Shown one piece after another: positions 45,061-55,989 of a DNA stretch of 64,000 bases. The stretch is from assembly GCA_000750105.3 (NCBI GenBank), contig JPHH03000038.1:124001-188000 (forward strand), given 5' to 3'. A program made the translations under genes and the position numbers. How positions within the stretch are numbered: position 1 is the first letter of the stretch; every line of letters begins with the position of its first letter. The notes under the pieces were generated by a model. The model was not told the DNA's origin. It saw nothing but the letters and a program-made list of their open reading frames with translations, and searched no databases. Source of the DNA: Tolypocladium sp. Sup5 PDA-1 (Eukaryota; Ascomycota; Sordariomycetes; Hypocreales; Ophiocordycipitaceae).

Positions 45061-45852
45061 AATAAGAGTTTCGTATCGCGTTGCGTTTATAGATGGACAT
45101 TGGAAGCTTCGAAGCTGTGTCGACTTCTTGTGAAAAGTGTCATCGAGATAGGCCGAGATGCTGGCGGCCGGTAGAATGGCGCCTACGTAGTGAGCTCGTC
45201 ACACGCTATTGCTATGCAATGCACTGTCGCTACAGAATAAGGGACTTACCATCCGACACCGGTATCAGTGCATGCTCTTTAGGCGGCCCAACATAATCGT
45301 GCCCACCGCCTTGGGTATGATAGCAAGTGGGAATTAGACGATGACACGTATCCCAGTCGGCCTCTCCCCAAATGTAAGGCCCATGCAATGAAAACCAGAG
45401 AGATCATTGGTACAGTACCGCCAGCAGTAGCAGTCTCCTGCGCATGGCTGAATGTGTCCAGAAAGGAGTCACGTTGGCGGAGTTGTGGGTGTGCTCCTGC
45501 GACGGTAGGCACATTTATAGCTTACTGCAATGCACCTGGAGAAACAGTTCGTCGGTCCGAGCAAGCAGTGTCGCCTATTCTTCACCGGCTGGATGATTAT
45601 AGAATGAATTGCCTCTACGCATTTGCTCTTCTTGCTCTTGTTGAGCAAGAGTTCTCGTTTCTCGCCCGTCTGCGAATCGCTGGCGTGTGGGCCATGCCGC
45701 GCCTAGTAATCAGGCCACGGCGGCTTAATTTATGATCTCACTTGTATCAGAAGGAAGCATGCCACAGCTTCCTGCGCACTGTAGTCAGCCACATTCGGCA
45801 CAAAATGCCACTGGTTCAGAAGTCTTTCTGACAACTGTAACACGGACACTGG

Positions 45853-45870
45853 ATTCGGACCCCACTGTAA
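45853..45870 (-). repeat. Terminal-repeat-like motif
   Basis: ATTCGGACCCCACTGTAA is the inverse of the block that starts at 25420 (TTACAGTGGGGTTCGAAT) with one change. It looks like an orphan end of a Tc1/mariner-pogo element. Confidence 0.45.
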
Positions 45871-46617
45871 CCGGCGGCAGTATCCGTAGAATAGTGTAAT
45901 AACAGATTGATTGCCAATGTTGGAGACAAAGATATTAAGAGCATGGAGGGGGCATGGCAGGGTCGTTTGGGTGTATTCGTTTTTGGGTGATCTTTTGGGT
46001 GAATTTCAGGTGTGGTTGATGCTGTTCGATACGGAAATGAAGGCCTATAAGCAGCTTGCAACCCTCCAGAACGTTATTGTTCCCCGGTGTTACGGCTCAG
46101 TTGCCCACAAGGGCCTGAGGTCCTCCTGCTGCAAGACATTGCTGGTGTATCTCTTGTGGAGCTCGCAGAACTGACGCTCAGCCTCCCAGGGCTGTAAACC
46201 CTATTGCAGGAATGCCACCGTGAGCTGCTGCGCGCGACATGCACCACCAGAATGTCCCACAGCTAGGCAACTTCTTCCTCCGATCTTGAACCTCAATTTG
46301 CGTCTTTGTCGGGAATAAAATGCTGACCTTAGTTTGCAAATAGCATTCTTGTAATGGAACATGTTGAGTATAATTTTCTCTATCGATTGATATAAATTGT
46401 ACTATGAGAACCAAGTTGGCTGAGTCTTGCCGCGTTGAAATGTCCAATTGACGCTGCATCAGCAATTTCACGGTCCCACGCGACGCAAGCTCAACCCCAT
46501 TTACCTAGCTGATTAGTTTTGAGCTCGCCGCTTTGAATTGCCCGTTCCATTCCTCTTGTCAGAACATAGTACTCGTCAGCGAGCGTCATTTTGGTCGCGA
46601 ACCAAATCCACCAATCT

Positions 46618-46845
46618 CTAGAGTTTCGACCGTTTGATATATTCCCTTGCTGCTCCGATGCGTGGTTTTGCTGCTCCGATTCGTGATTCTGATGCTTTCT
46701 TCGTAGTTTGAAGTTCTCGAAGACGCGCTTTGTTAGAGGCTTCGAGCAAACGGAGCTGAAGCTCCCAGCAAATGAGTGCTTGATTGGGCGTCATATCGTC
46801 GGTGGTGCTAGTCTGCGAAATGTCAGAAAAGTAGCAGTGTCGCAT
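46618..46845 (-). pseudogene. Helical C-terminal fragment of a common fungal protein type
   Basis: The minus strand reads TPNQALICWELQLRLLEASN then KARLRELQTTKKASESR. The Q-A-L-x-x-W-x-x-Q-L-x-L-L-E-x-x-N-K-x-R-L pattern recurs at the C-terminus of many fungal hypothetical proteins. No upstream domain is found. A fragment, function unknown. Confidence 0.35.
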
Positions 46846-49488
46846 TTTGCTTCAAGAATATATCTCACCTAAGAAACGACGGCAGCTTGAAATTAGAGGA
46901 CGATCAAAGATAACGTCAAAAGACAACGATGATACTATAGTAAAGAATTTAAAAGCGAAAAGTGGCTTTCTTAAATAAAAAGCATTAGGGAGGCCTCCAT
47001 GGACGGCTAGGATGGAGGTGCGCAGTTGCGGCGCCCGATTCCACACCATACGGCGACCTGAGGCATTTACAGTCAGCAAGGCAGTTTCTGGGCAACAGCC
47101 GTATTAAGGGCAGACCAATCGCCACACCAAATTACAGGAGGTTGAGTCTCAAGGTGGTACAGTAGCTACGCAGGCTTTAACAAGGTTCGACAGCCTTGTT
47201 CTTCTCCCTGCTACAGCGACCCCAAGGCATTGCTCCTAAAACCGGCTCCTATGAGCCCCTACACAGAAATCGTCTATTCTCGATGAATTTATAATAAGCC
47301 AAAATAGTCAATTGGTCCGGTATTGCCGTCTGCGATACAAACAACGAAGGCTAGTCCTGATGTTAAGCGCGCCTGAATAAAACATGGTTGCCTTGTTGGT
47401 CTATGTACTATGCCTTTCCGAGTCGTGCAGCAGGCCATCGAGCTTTGGCATGAAGCCTCTCATCCACCAGGAACGGGCGGTCATGCGGGCCAAAAGACCC
47501 ATGAAGTTGCTCAACGTCCGAGAACAATGGGGGCCTAAGAGGGGCCGGAGCAAGGCACGCAGGGCGTTTTGTCGTCATCGAGCAAGGCTGACTCGCTGTG
47601 ACCAATTTGCATTCACTTTAGTGTCGTTGACTGCGCATCTGTGTTCCCGTCAAACACCCAAAGGGGGACCAACCCTGGTCTAGAACCGGGGTGGCGATTC
47701 AACTGATACTCCGCCATTCCGCCATACCCCAAACGCCGCTAACTAAGCATGGGCTCCTTCTTGTTTGCTTGGGTTGCTCTCTTAGGCATCTCTTGGCTGC
47801 GGATGGAAGGGATCAGTCCGTATTGTGTATGCTGCAGTCAAAGCCCGCAACGAGACATTCGCTTAACTCTGTTGTTGCGTATCTATCGATGAATACTAGC
47901 GGAGGAACTGCTAGGCTTGGAGAATCGCTGCCATCGGGCGATTCAACGTTTCCTCAGATAAAATGAACGGCGCTGCAAGCACGCCGAAGCAATCATGATC
48001 GACGACGGATTGCACTGCGAACTTCGTTCGCCTGACTAACCCTCCATCCTGAAATGAGACAAGGCAACCGCCGGGCATCGAGCCAGTCCTCCTCGCCCCC
48101 GCCGACCAGTAACGTGGAAGGAGCAAGCATCCTCGCACTCAAAGCCAGAAACCAGTGACAGTGGCGAACGTGCCTGCTTGTGGATCGATTGCCAACGTTG
48201 TTGTACCTATGGCTTGTGTCAGCCAAAACCAGTGGAGCTGACTCGAGCGTCACCAAGTACCCCCGTCACGAGTAGATCCCTGCAGGGACGTACCACACGG
48301 AGAAGTTGTTGGCTGGAAGCAAGCTTTGGAGGCACTGTTTGTTGGTTGATTCCTGTCCTGTCCGCACCGTACAGATGTCTGTCGCCCTTGTAGCTCCGCT
48401 ACGGCGTCCTGTTGTGCTAAAGGCAGCTCGCCGCCTTGCTTACACGGAGTGGCCGACCCCAGCCCCGGAAGCTCTACCGCTCAGCCGCGGGACGGTTCGC
48501 CCCCACTCACACCAACCCGGGCGGCTGGAGATAGTGGAGACACGGGCGTTGCCTTCTCGTCTCACAGGCTCCCTCCCCTGCAGCCTGAATCTATGTAGCT
48601 GGGAGGCGGCAGCCGCCATCCTTGTCTCACCCACACCCACTGTCCCACACGGCCAACGCTCCACAAAGCCTTCTTTCCTCACCGGCAGCATTGACGCAGG
48701 GCGAACACATATGGCTCTGTGAACGAGAAGACCTTCATGGTGTTGGATATTAAGGAGGGAAACGAGCCATTTGATTCAATGCAGCGGCAGAAGCGGGCAT
48801 TCATTAAAGAGCAGAAACTATCCAACCCAGAGCGGCAGGGGGAGCTATCGATGCACTTGATTCAAGGCAGCAGCAGTTCAATGCACTTGAGGACTGGGGC
48901 TATTGGATACGCTCGAGCAATGGCAGCCATTCAAAGTAGGTGAGCATCGAGAGCTGTCTAATTCACAGCGGAGATTGCTTGACGCCAGCGAGACTAGTTC
49001 CAACGGGATCGAGCGGATCTATTGAACGAACACATGCAATTCAAGGACGTCAAGGAGCGCGTCCAGGGCTACGTTTGCAATGCCCGTCTCAACCAAACTT
49101 TATCTCAGGGTTGAATGCTATCGAAACTTTCCATCGGCGTCCTCGCGAACGTTTCAACGAGGTAGACACTAAGCTTGACAAGGCCCTGGCTGGCAGGAAA
49201 CCACCTGAGGGTCGGACGTCACGAAGTCGACGACGGGATTGAGAATTTAAGATAGCAATTATAACACAATACATTGATGTCAGATGCTGTAAATGCGTAT
49301 GCCAGTTACTGAGGCCTCAAGGAACATGATGCGAAAGCTCAAGATTTTGGACCAGGTTTCATCCTTATGCCCAGTCGTGAATCTGGCCAAGACTCACCCG
49401 CCATCCAAGATTCGAACTCATACGCAGAAATCGCGTCACCGATTTATACGGGCCCACTTCATGGAACCCTCGAGGCTGTGGTGCCGGC

Positions 49489-49974
49489 TCACTCCCCAGT
49501 GAGGTCGACTGCTTCCTTCCCATTGTCCAACTTCGTCATCTTGTATTGGCGCTCTTCACTCGGCCCAGCTGCGCCATCAAGTTCTCGTTTCACGGGAAGA
49601 GTGGATGACGACCGGGCGGCGTCCTGTTCAGGTATTAGCCAATGGTAAATCATATAAACATGGAAATATTTTACCATTTTCACACGAAGCATATCTTTGG
49701 CGAACTGGCGAACCTGCTCCTCTGACACGGCGCTCAAATCAGGCACTTCTGGCGAAGGACGTCGTGAACGTGGAATGATCCCCTCGTTTTGCAACGCCAC
49801 TATGTATACGTTAGCTTGTCCCCCTAGCATTGGAAGTTGACTTGCCTCGGGAGAGGTAGCAAAAGGTAAATTCAGCAATAACCAGCTCTTCTGCTGTGCG
49901 AACGGACTTTGACGTCGGCGCGGGAAGCACTCTGGCATTGGAAAACCTGAATTTCTTAAGTCGGCCACACTCAT
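49489..49974 (-). CDS. Small unknown protein ending in a VDLT motif, with one intron
   Basis: The minus-strand frame from 49974 is open for 161 codons. Inside it a 51-nt intron is likely: exon ends at 49675 (GTAAAA donor), GGCTAATACC branch, AACAG acceptor, and the next exon starts at 49623.Because 51 is a multiple of three, both spliced and unspliced forms stay open. Coding-looking parts are VALQNEGIIPRSRRPSPEVP, AVSEEQVRQFAKDMLRVKM and the Lys/Glu-rich tail KMTKLDNGKEAVDLTGE. A GCTAAC...ATAG pair near 49810 suggests a further upstream intron, so the true N-terminus is uncertain. Family not recognised. Confidence 0.45.
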   Translation of the reverse strand: MSVADLRNSGFPMPECFPRRRQSPFAQQKSWLLLNLPFATSPEASQLPMLGGQANVYIVALQNEGIIPRSRRPSPEVPDLSAVSEEQVRQFAKDMLRVKMVKYFHVYMIYHWLIPEQDAARSSSTLPVKRELDGAAGPSEERQYKMTKLDNGKEAVDLTGE

Positions 49975-50413
49975 AACTACAAGAGAGGACTTGAGCTTAC
50001 AATGTTCCGTGGGATAAATTTCTTCCTTTCATGGCTTCCTCCGCCAATGTGAGTTTGGTCGCTTGGGTCGCGCTTGGGTCGCCTGGTCGAGAGATGCCAC
50101 CGCTGAAGCCCGTACACTTGCTCTTCCGTTCACCTCTGCTCTTCCGATCACCCTCGCTCTTCTGTGTTTCCCAGTCTGACCTGCACTTTTATGGTCCCCA
50201 AGGACTTGGCGGTCCCTGCATCTTCGGCCATTCTCTCCTTACTGTCGTCTTCCACTGTACCCGAGTTGCAGTCAGTCCATGATCAGTCGAAGGATACTGG
50301 TCCGCTGACTTACCGCCAATTATGGGCGCAAAGAAGAACCTGTGCTGTACCGATCGTCCTTTAATGTCTGACGGCGTCCATGTTTTGTCGATACTGACCG
50401 TGTAGGGTTAATT

Positions 50414-50863
50414 ATGTACCAGTGGAAGATATCGGGGGATGGCAGTATACCTCTGTTTGGGTATGAAGCTCTCAGCGTCTCCGTTCCACAAGTCCAGATT
50501 CATGGTGATCTTTGTCGCGACACGATTTCTGTGGTGCTCGGTTGTTTGACGCTGGCAGAAGTTGACGACATCAAAAGTCTAGACTGGGGACGATTTCAAT
50601 CGGATGAGGGACTGCCGCTACCGACTCTGCCTTCCGGTACCGTCAGAAAATGCGACCAGTTCGAAGGACCCGCGGACCAAACCTGGCAGCGAATCGTCGA
50701 GGACGTTTCATGCCACGAGGCCCTGGTTGACGGAGAGATGAATGAACGTACGAAGCGAAGCCAGCGTCTGGTTCCGCGCGTGGACATGTTTGAACGCCTG
50801 AAACAACAAGCCGCTAAGAACTTCCAGGATGCCAAGCGACAGGTCCAAGAAGGAGCTGTATGA
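50414..50863 (+). CDS. Unknown ORF with a charged helical C-terminus
   Basis: A 149-codon frame: MYQWKISGDGSIPLFGYEAL at the start and MFERLKQQAAKNFQDAKRQV near the end. The last 50 residues look helical. No family is recognised, and the stretch just upstream gives no promoter clue. Could be a first exon. Confidence 0.35.
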   Translation: MYQWKISGDGSIPLFGYEALSVSVPQVQIHGDLCRDTISVVLGCLTLAEVDDIKSLDWGRFQSDEGLPLPTLPSGTVRKCDQFEGPADQTWQRIVEDVSCHEALVDGEMNERTKRSQRLVPRVDMFERLKQQAAKNFQDAKRQVQEGAV

Positions 50864-51097
50864 AATACTCGAGGCGACAGCGCGCATAAACCGAGCAATA
50901 CGGCATCTCCAGGCTCACACACCCAAGGCGAAGAAAACCGGGCAACTGAAGGATGTAGTGCGACAATTCAAGGATGCGGTGTGCCAATTCGGCCCATTGC
51001 TGGAGTAGTTGTCCCCGACTTCTCGGCCACCACCTATCCAGGCACAGAAGCCCGGCCTTTTTTCCGATATCTTTTCTCCCTGCCTCTACGTATAAAT

Positions 51098-51213
51098 CTA
51101 CCTACTGTAGGCAGTCGTGTCTGTTATTTAGCAAATGACATAGGAATTGGTCCGTGCACAGCGTCGTGTCCCCTTCATTCCTTCATCAAATAACACCCCT
51201 TTCCGTCCGGTGT
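51098..51213 (+). repeat. Dispersed ~100-bp repeat, copy 2
   Basis: Second copy of the repeat at 37472-37573, same orientation, with short indels. It lies 200 bases before the helicase-element fragment, so it may mark the border of that element. Confidence 0.55.
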
Positions 51214-51399
51214 TACCATTGCCAGCCGGCCGGATAACTTGGCAACCATTCACCATGCCTAACTTTAAACTTTAACTATCGGGTCTCGCCGCGATAATGT
51301 TTATTAACTCTGGAGCCCCTGTTTATATCGCGACGCTATCGATACTGTTAACATGACTACATGGAACTTAGAAACCACGCTATCCGCCCCATGTACGAT

Positions 51400-51803
51400 G
51401 CCTAACCTGGAGTTTCTCAGGCCTAGGCCTATGCAAAGACTTTACAGCGAATCTTCTCATACACGCTCGCACTAAATGCCAACATGCACACTCCGTCAAG
51501 GAGTCGCGGGAAAGGACACATCTGAGGGATAAGCACGGTATACCAGAGGAGGTAAGGAAGGGCTTGACGACCTTTCTGAAGACCTTAACCGGCCCGGCGC
51601 TTCGCGAGCCGGACGAGGCGGCGCCCCTGCCAGACGGCTCACCGGAACATGGCCTGCTGCGCGTCTACGACGGCTTTGCATGCCGCAAGTGCGCGTATCG
51701 AACGATAAGCCTCCAGTACATGAGGCGTCATTTCTCCGGCTCAACGAACAGCCACTATCCGGCCCACGGCACCGCTCGCGACTGTCGTGCGTTCGGACAC
51801 TAG
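51400..51803 (+). pseudogene. C2H2/telomere-linked-helicase-type N-terminal fragment
   Basis: Reading on the plus strand: RLCKDFTANLLIHARTK, ESRERTHLRDKHGIPEEVRK, GLTTFLKTLTGPALREPDEA, LPDGSPEHGLLRVYDGFACR, KCAYRTISLQYMRRHFSG, then a stop. H-L-R-x-K-H-G-I-P and D-G-F-A-C-x-x-C...MRRHFS are the paired fingers that open fungal RecQ/telomere-linked helicase-type proteins, by memory. No start codon or helicase motif follows. The matching C-terminal piece lies at 55990-56740 with unrelated genes between. Confidence 0.5.
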
Positions 51804-52124
51804 AAACGGGCCTGTTTCTCCGGTGCATTGACTGGAACATCATCTACGGAGTACGGAGTAGAGGATCCAGCTTTTCCAGGTACATACGGGGAACGCCTCC
51901 GACCCGAAGAGAGCGAAAGAATGCCGATCCCCAGGTGCCTGTTCCGTTTCGTATCGTTGTCGTGTGACGCACAACCTGTGATCGTGTGCGTACTCATACT
52001 ATAGGCAAAATGATTATGACCACATTGGCTCTACCTTATGATCCGATTCGCGGCCACTGCCAAACCAGCAGACCTGCCAGCTCTGATCGAACTTCTCTTC
52101 GCATATACATATAGATTGGACCTG

Positions 52125-52874
52125 TCAAGGCTTCTCTCGCACGTATATAGGCGCTCTCTCGTCTCCAACCCTATCATGGGTGATATCGAACAGCTTTGTG
52201 GCGGCGATCAAATCGCTGAGCTTTTTGTGCTCGTAGGTGCGACAATCGAAATCTGGGTGCCTTTTCATCAGAATATCGCCAACGTTGCCAAGGTGGGCCC
52301 ATCCACCATCATGCGAACTCGCTTCCACTGCTGCTCTCAGCCAGGTCCTGACTTGATCGGGGAGATCGGCTCGTCCTTCTGAAGCTGAACGATGCGTGAC
52401 CCCATCAGTGTGGTTTATGGAGGAGTCCTTTGATGCCAGGTTGTCAACGTAGATGAACTTGTCGCAAGCGGTAACAAAGGGCTTAGGTGTTTTGCGTTCG
52501 CCGCAGCCATAAACAAATAGGCCACCCTCACGGATTCGCGAAGCCAATCGAGTGAAATCGCTGTCACTAGAGACAATGCAGAAGCCATCGAATCGATCGG
52601 AGTATAGCAGGTCCATCGCGTCAATCACCATGGCAGAGTCTGTTGCATTTTTGCCATGCGTGTACGCAAACTGCTGAATTGGCTGAATTGAGTTCTCGAG
52701 CAGGTGAAATTTCCATCCCGTCAGGGTGGTGCCCGTCCAGTCACCATACGCCCTTTTCACAAAGGTGGTGCCGTACTTTGCAATCTCTGCTAGAATTGGT
52801 CTAGCCATGCTGGGTTGAGCATTGTCCGCGTCGATGAGAACGGCTATCTTAATCGTTGGGGAGTTGCAAACCAT
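52125..52874 (-). CDS. NYN-domain ribonuclease-like protein with a C-terminal LOTUS/OST-HTH domain
   Basis: The 249-residue protein from the ATG at 52874 begins just before KIAVLIDADNAQPSM, the first strand of a NYN (PIN-like) nuclease, where D15 is catalytic. Further acidic positions follow in NATDSAMVIDAMDLLYS and FCIVSSDSDFTRLASRIREG. VYGCGERKTPKPFVTACDKF closes the fold. The last 70 residues (VRTWLRAAVEASSHDGGWAH ... LSDLIAATKLFDI) form a LOTUS/OST-HTH RNA-binding domain. This architecture is common in bacteria (LabA-like) and found in some fungi; it probably cleaves or binds RNA. The frame is open up to 53108, which would add a hydrophobic N-terminus (MIFHTCLGLLGLMLWVIIWN); the shorter start is preferred because it abuts the domain. 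All catalytic acids seem present. Confidence 0.85.
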   Translation of the reverse strand: MVCNSPTIKIAVLIDADNAQPSMARPILAEIAKYGTTFVKRAYGDWTGTTLTGWKFHLLENSIQPIQQFAYTHGKNATDSAMVIDAMDLLYSDRFDGFCIVSSDSDFTRLASRIREGGLFVYGCGERKTPKPFVTACDKFIYVDNLASKDSSINHTDGVTHRSASEGRADLPDQVRTWLRAAVEASSHDGGWAHLGNVGDILMKRHPDFDCRTYEHKKLSDLIAATKLFDITHDRVGDERAPIYVREKP

Positions 52875-53108
52875 GATAATTGATTCTTCACGACCGTGGA
52901 CGAAGATCTGAGTATGTTCCAATAGCGGTGAAGTGCCATTTAGATGTGTTTGATTAGTGTGCACAGGGAGGTGGTTAAGCCTGACGGTGTACCTGCGCTT
53001 TGCGGGCTTTCGCATCCGAAGAAAAAGGTCCAATCCGAGTGTCCCGCTATTCCAAATGATCACCCAAAGCATCAGACCTAAAAGTCCCAAGCATGTGTGG
53101 AAGATCAA

Positions 53109-54542
53109 GATTTGCCCGTGGGACTGGAATGTCCTTCACCGCCCTAAGACGAATCGGGACTCAAGTCATAACATGACAACCCTGCATCCGCATACACGGA
53201 AACTGCAGATGGCGGTATAAGGTTGAAACCTAAGGACCGCATCATCGCCGTGTAGAGGGTCCGTCTTTACGGAGACATCATAGCCACACAGGACCATTTT
53301 AAACTCCCGTGGAGGGAGCAGTGCCGCGCCTACACTTCGACCGTAAACGGCCACCTCCTAAGGCCGAGGGCTCCTGGGACAGCCCACTTCAAGGTTAGAC
53401 CTGCTGTAGGCTGTCAGCGACAGATAGGGCCACGATAATGGAAAAGGCTCTATGTGGAGCGCCACCGCCACATGGTCACTGGCGCGCTTTGGAATGCGCC
53501 AACAGATACTAGCTTTGGTGGCGTACGAAAGCTCGGCAAGCTTCGTTAAGATCTGTACGGTGGGTCCTCTGGTCTAGCCCCCGCCTTTCATTCTTCCTCG
53601 TCCTTTCATTTCGCATCAATCGAGGCTTCAGCCACGACCGATACTGACGAGATCCGCGTAAGTAACTGAGCTCTAGCCGAACGAAGCGTCGCCTGCATCA
53701 TGGCGCACAAGCCACCACATCATGGCGCACAAGCCACCCGTTTCCAACAGAGCAGAGGTCGTTAGACTCTCTTTGCTCGTCGCAGCAAGGGGAGTGAGTC
53801 CTTGCGCATTGTCTGTCCATCCTGCCTGGAGTGCCATCATGGCCTCAGCCGACCTCCGCTCGCAGCCCAGACTCGGGTTGCACGCTGCAATGCCTGTTCG
53901 TAGAGCTACCAGCTTTTCTACCCGTTCGAATGGCGGTATACAGGAAACGTTGTTCGAGAATGGACAAGAGGTGCTGACCACGCCAGCGTGTTAACCCATC
54001 GGGCCCCGACGGATACATCAGTCATCTCGCTTTGGCGACCCAATCCAACGAACTAACGAAACGCCAGCGCGGATAATGGCGGTCTCTGGCCATCTTATTC
54101 TGGGTTTCCGCCGTCTGTTTACGGAGGAGACGATTGGGAATGCGCCTGGGAGCCTCATAAGCGGTGGTGCCGGAGAAACACCAACTGAACAACGTCGTGC
54201 GCCTGGGAGGTATTTCTGAGCGCGGAATCACGGGACCGGGGCAGTGGGCCGACACTATTGACGTTACGCAGCTTGCCGGATCCCTTGTAGTCTGAGTGGT
54301 GCTGTCGAAAAGCTTAATCTAAGGTTTACTCATGTCATCTGACATGATCTTAGGCTAATTTGCCAACGTTCGTCGCTGAATGCCTCCCGGGGATCTGGCA
54401 AAACTCTGGTGAACATACCTCAACCTTTGCGCCGCGCCCTGACCGAGACTCGGCCAAGGAAGCCGTGCACAACCGGGTCCAAAAGGAATACATTTACTGA
54501 GTTGTCGGACGGCCTTTCTATTTCCACCGTACAGCCCACGCA
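53109..54542. other. No supported gene
   Basis: A 21-22-base direct repeat, ATCATGGCGCACAAGCCACC, stands twice in a row at about 53698-53739. Otherwise only short overlapping frames. Confidence 0.35.
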
Positions 54543-55457
54543 ATGGCCTTCCTCAATGTACCGCTTCCTCTATGTATCACGGAGAGTCTATATGAACCTG
54601 AACATACAAACGTCCAAGACAGCGACATCAGAATCTTGGACGGAATACGTTCTTTCGGTCAATCAAAAGATTTGCCCAAGAACGAGATTGACCAAAATTG
54701 CAACCTCGCCTCAGGATTTTCGGACATAATCGTTCTCTTGGAACGGCCGGCGCCAAGTCACGAATATGATTTGACTTTCACTGAGTTTGTTCACAGTTGT
54801 CCGACACTCACGGCAACAGATCAGCTCATTAGACTGAGTTCGAAAGGCCAACGATCCATTCATACGGTGGCCGTCTTCGATGCATTCGCCTTCCAACCCA
54901 AAAACAATCTAAGACGGAAATCACTTGAGGGTCCGTGGCATAACACCTTGGAGGAAATAATACGTCTTAAACGTCCGCGAGTCATTCTTTGCTGCTGGAA
55001 CCAGCAATGTCAGCATCCATTCATATCTAAACTGCGTTCTAACGGACTCGGCAAGTCAGCATGGGAAAAGATCTGTCTCGACAACCATACCATCTCTGCC
55101 AGGAAGTCATTTCACCCTGCAGCAGTAGTATACTACGGACAACGGAGGCCCTTCAGTCTGGCGCTTCTCATAGCTGACTTCGTAGTGGCTTTTGCTAGGC
55201 TCGCGGGTAAGTTTGCAGAGCCCGCTTGGATCAAGCAGTTGAGCGAAGAGATCGTCAGGCGAGAGGAATGGAGGTTAGCCCTAATACGCCTGCGCCTAAC
55301 CCGAACCCCAACCGCCCGTTCGGGCCCTACTAAAATTCTTCCCACTATGGCTGTAGGAAAGGAGGAAGGAGTGATATCCGCAGCTACAAGGAGTAGGATC
55401 ATTCGCAAGATCTCGATACAGTACCGCGTTCGAAGTCTGCGTGGTTTGAGAAGCTAA
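54543..55457 (+). CDS. Unknown protein, 304 residues
   Basis: Continuous frame with protein-like composition. Distinct parts are FSDIIVLLERPAPSHEYDLT, RSIHTVAVFDAFAFQPKNNL, EEIIRLKRPRVILCCWNQQC and HPAAVVYYGQRRPFSLALLI. The two I-V-x-x-x and V-I-L-C-C strands suggest an alpha/beta fold. I recall similar fungal hypothetical proteins but no function. No start codon with a strong context was found upstream; the ATG at 54543 is the longest. The C-terminal 60 residues are basic. Confidence 0.55.
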   Translation: MAFLNVPLPLCITESLYEPEHTNVQDSDIRILDGIRSFGQSKDLPKNEIDQNCNLASGFSDIIVLLERPAPSHEYDLTFTEFVHSCPTLTATDQLIRLSSKGQRSIHTVAVFDAFAFQPKNNLRRKSLEGPWHNTLEEIIRLKRPRVILCCWNQQCQHPFISKLRSNGLGKSAWEKICLDNHTISARKSFHPAAVVYYGQRRPFSLALLIADFVVAFARLAGKFAEPAWIKQLSEEIVRREEWRLALIRLRLTRTPTARSGPTKILPTMAVGKEEGVISAATRSRIIRKISIQYRVRSLRGLRS

Positions 55458-55989
55458 TGAGCATGGAACTTTTCCTGTGTTCGAAGCTAGGTACGGCGCC
55501 GCTGATCGCTACCACGGCCTGCTTAGACGATGCTTCTACTGTGCCGCCGTCGACATGCGCAAGCTGACAGACAGATTTCGGTCCGTGGTAGACCAGACAG
55601 TCGACCATCTCCATCCGTGTATATACGTGACGGCCGGCCGGCCGCTGGCTCCGCGGGGTCGGCGTAGACGGGTCGGTTGGTGGGACCAAAACGCGGGCAC
55701 AGGCCCCGCAACCCTGAACCGTCGTCGTGGGGGAAAACGGCTCGGCGCAACCCTTAGGGTTACGTTAGAGTAAGGAATTGCGCATGCAAGATCGCTCGCA
55801 GCGCGATGAGACCCTCAGTTAATGCGGATTGGGCTACGTCAAAACGGGCTGTCTACTTTCTACGAGGCAACGCGCCCTCGATGCGGCTGGAAAGAGGGGG
55901 AATTGAGGGGCCAGCGGTGTTTGGCGACCGGTATTTGGCACCCTTGTTTTCGGCCCCCACGGTGGTCTGCGTGGGCAGAACGCGTACAC
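55458..55989. other. No supported gene
   Basis: Short frames only. GGTATTTGG occurs twice, at about 55930 and 55998, a weak local repeat. Confidence 0.3.

Larger units (their letters stand above)
45061..49488. other. Gene-poor stretch
   Basis: Apart from a terminal-repeat-like motif (45853-45870) and a small helical fragment (46618-46845), I find nothing that I can support. Frames at 47384-47683, 48306-48722 and 48719-49242 lack motifs and overlap equally long frames on the other strand. Confidence 0.35.

Noticed and set aside
53698..53739. Tandem 20-base duplication containing ATGGCGCACAAGCCACC
   Set aside because: Too short to be more than a slippage product; the frame that follows has no recognised domain.
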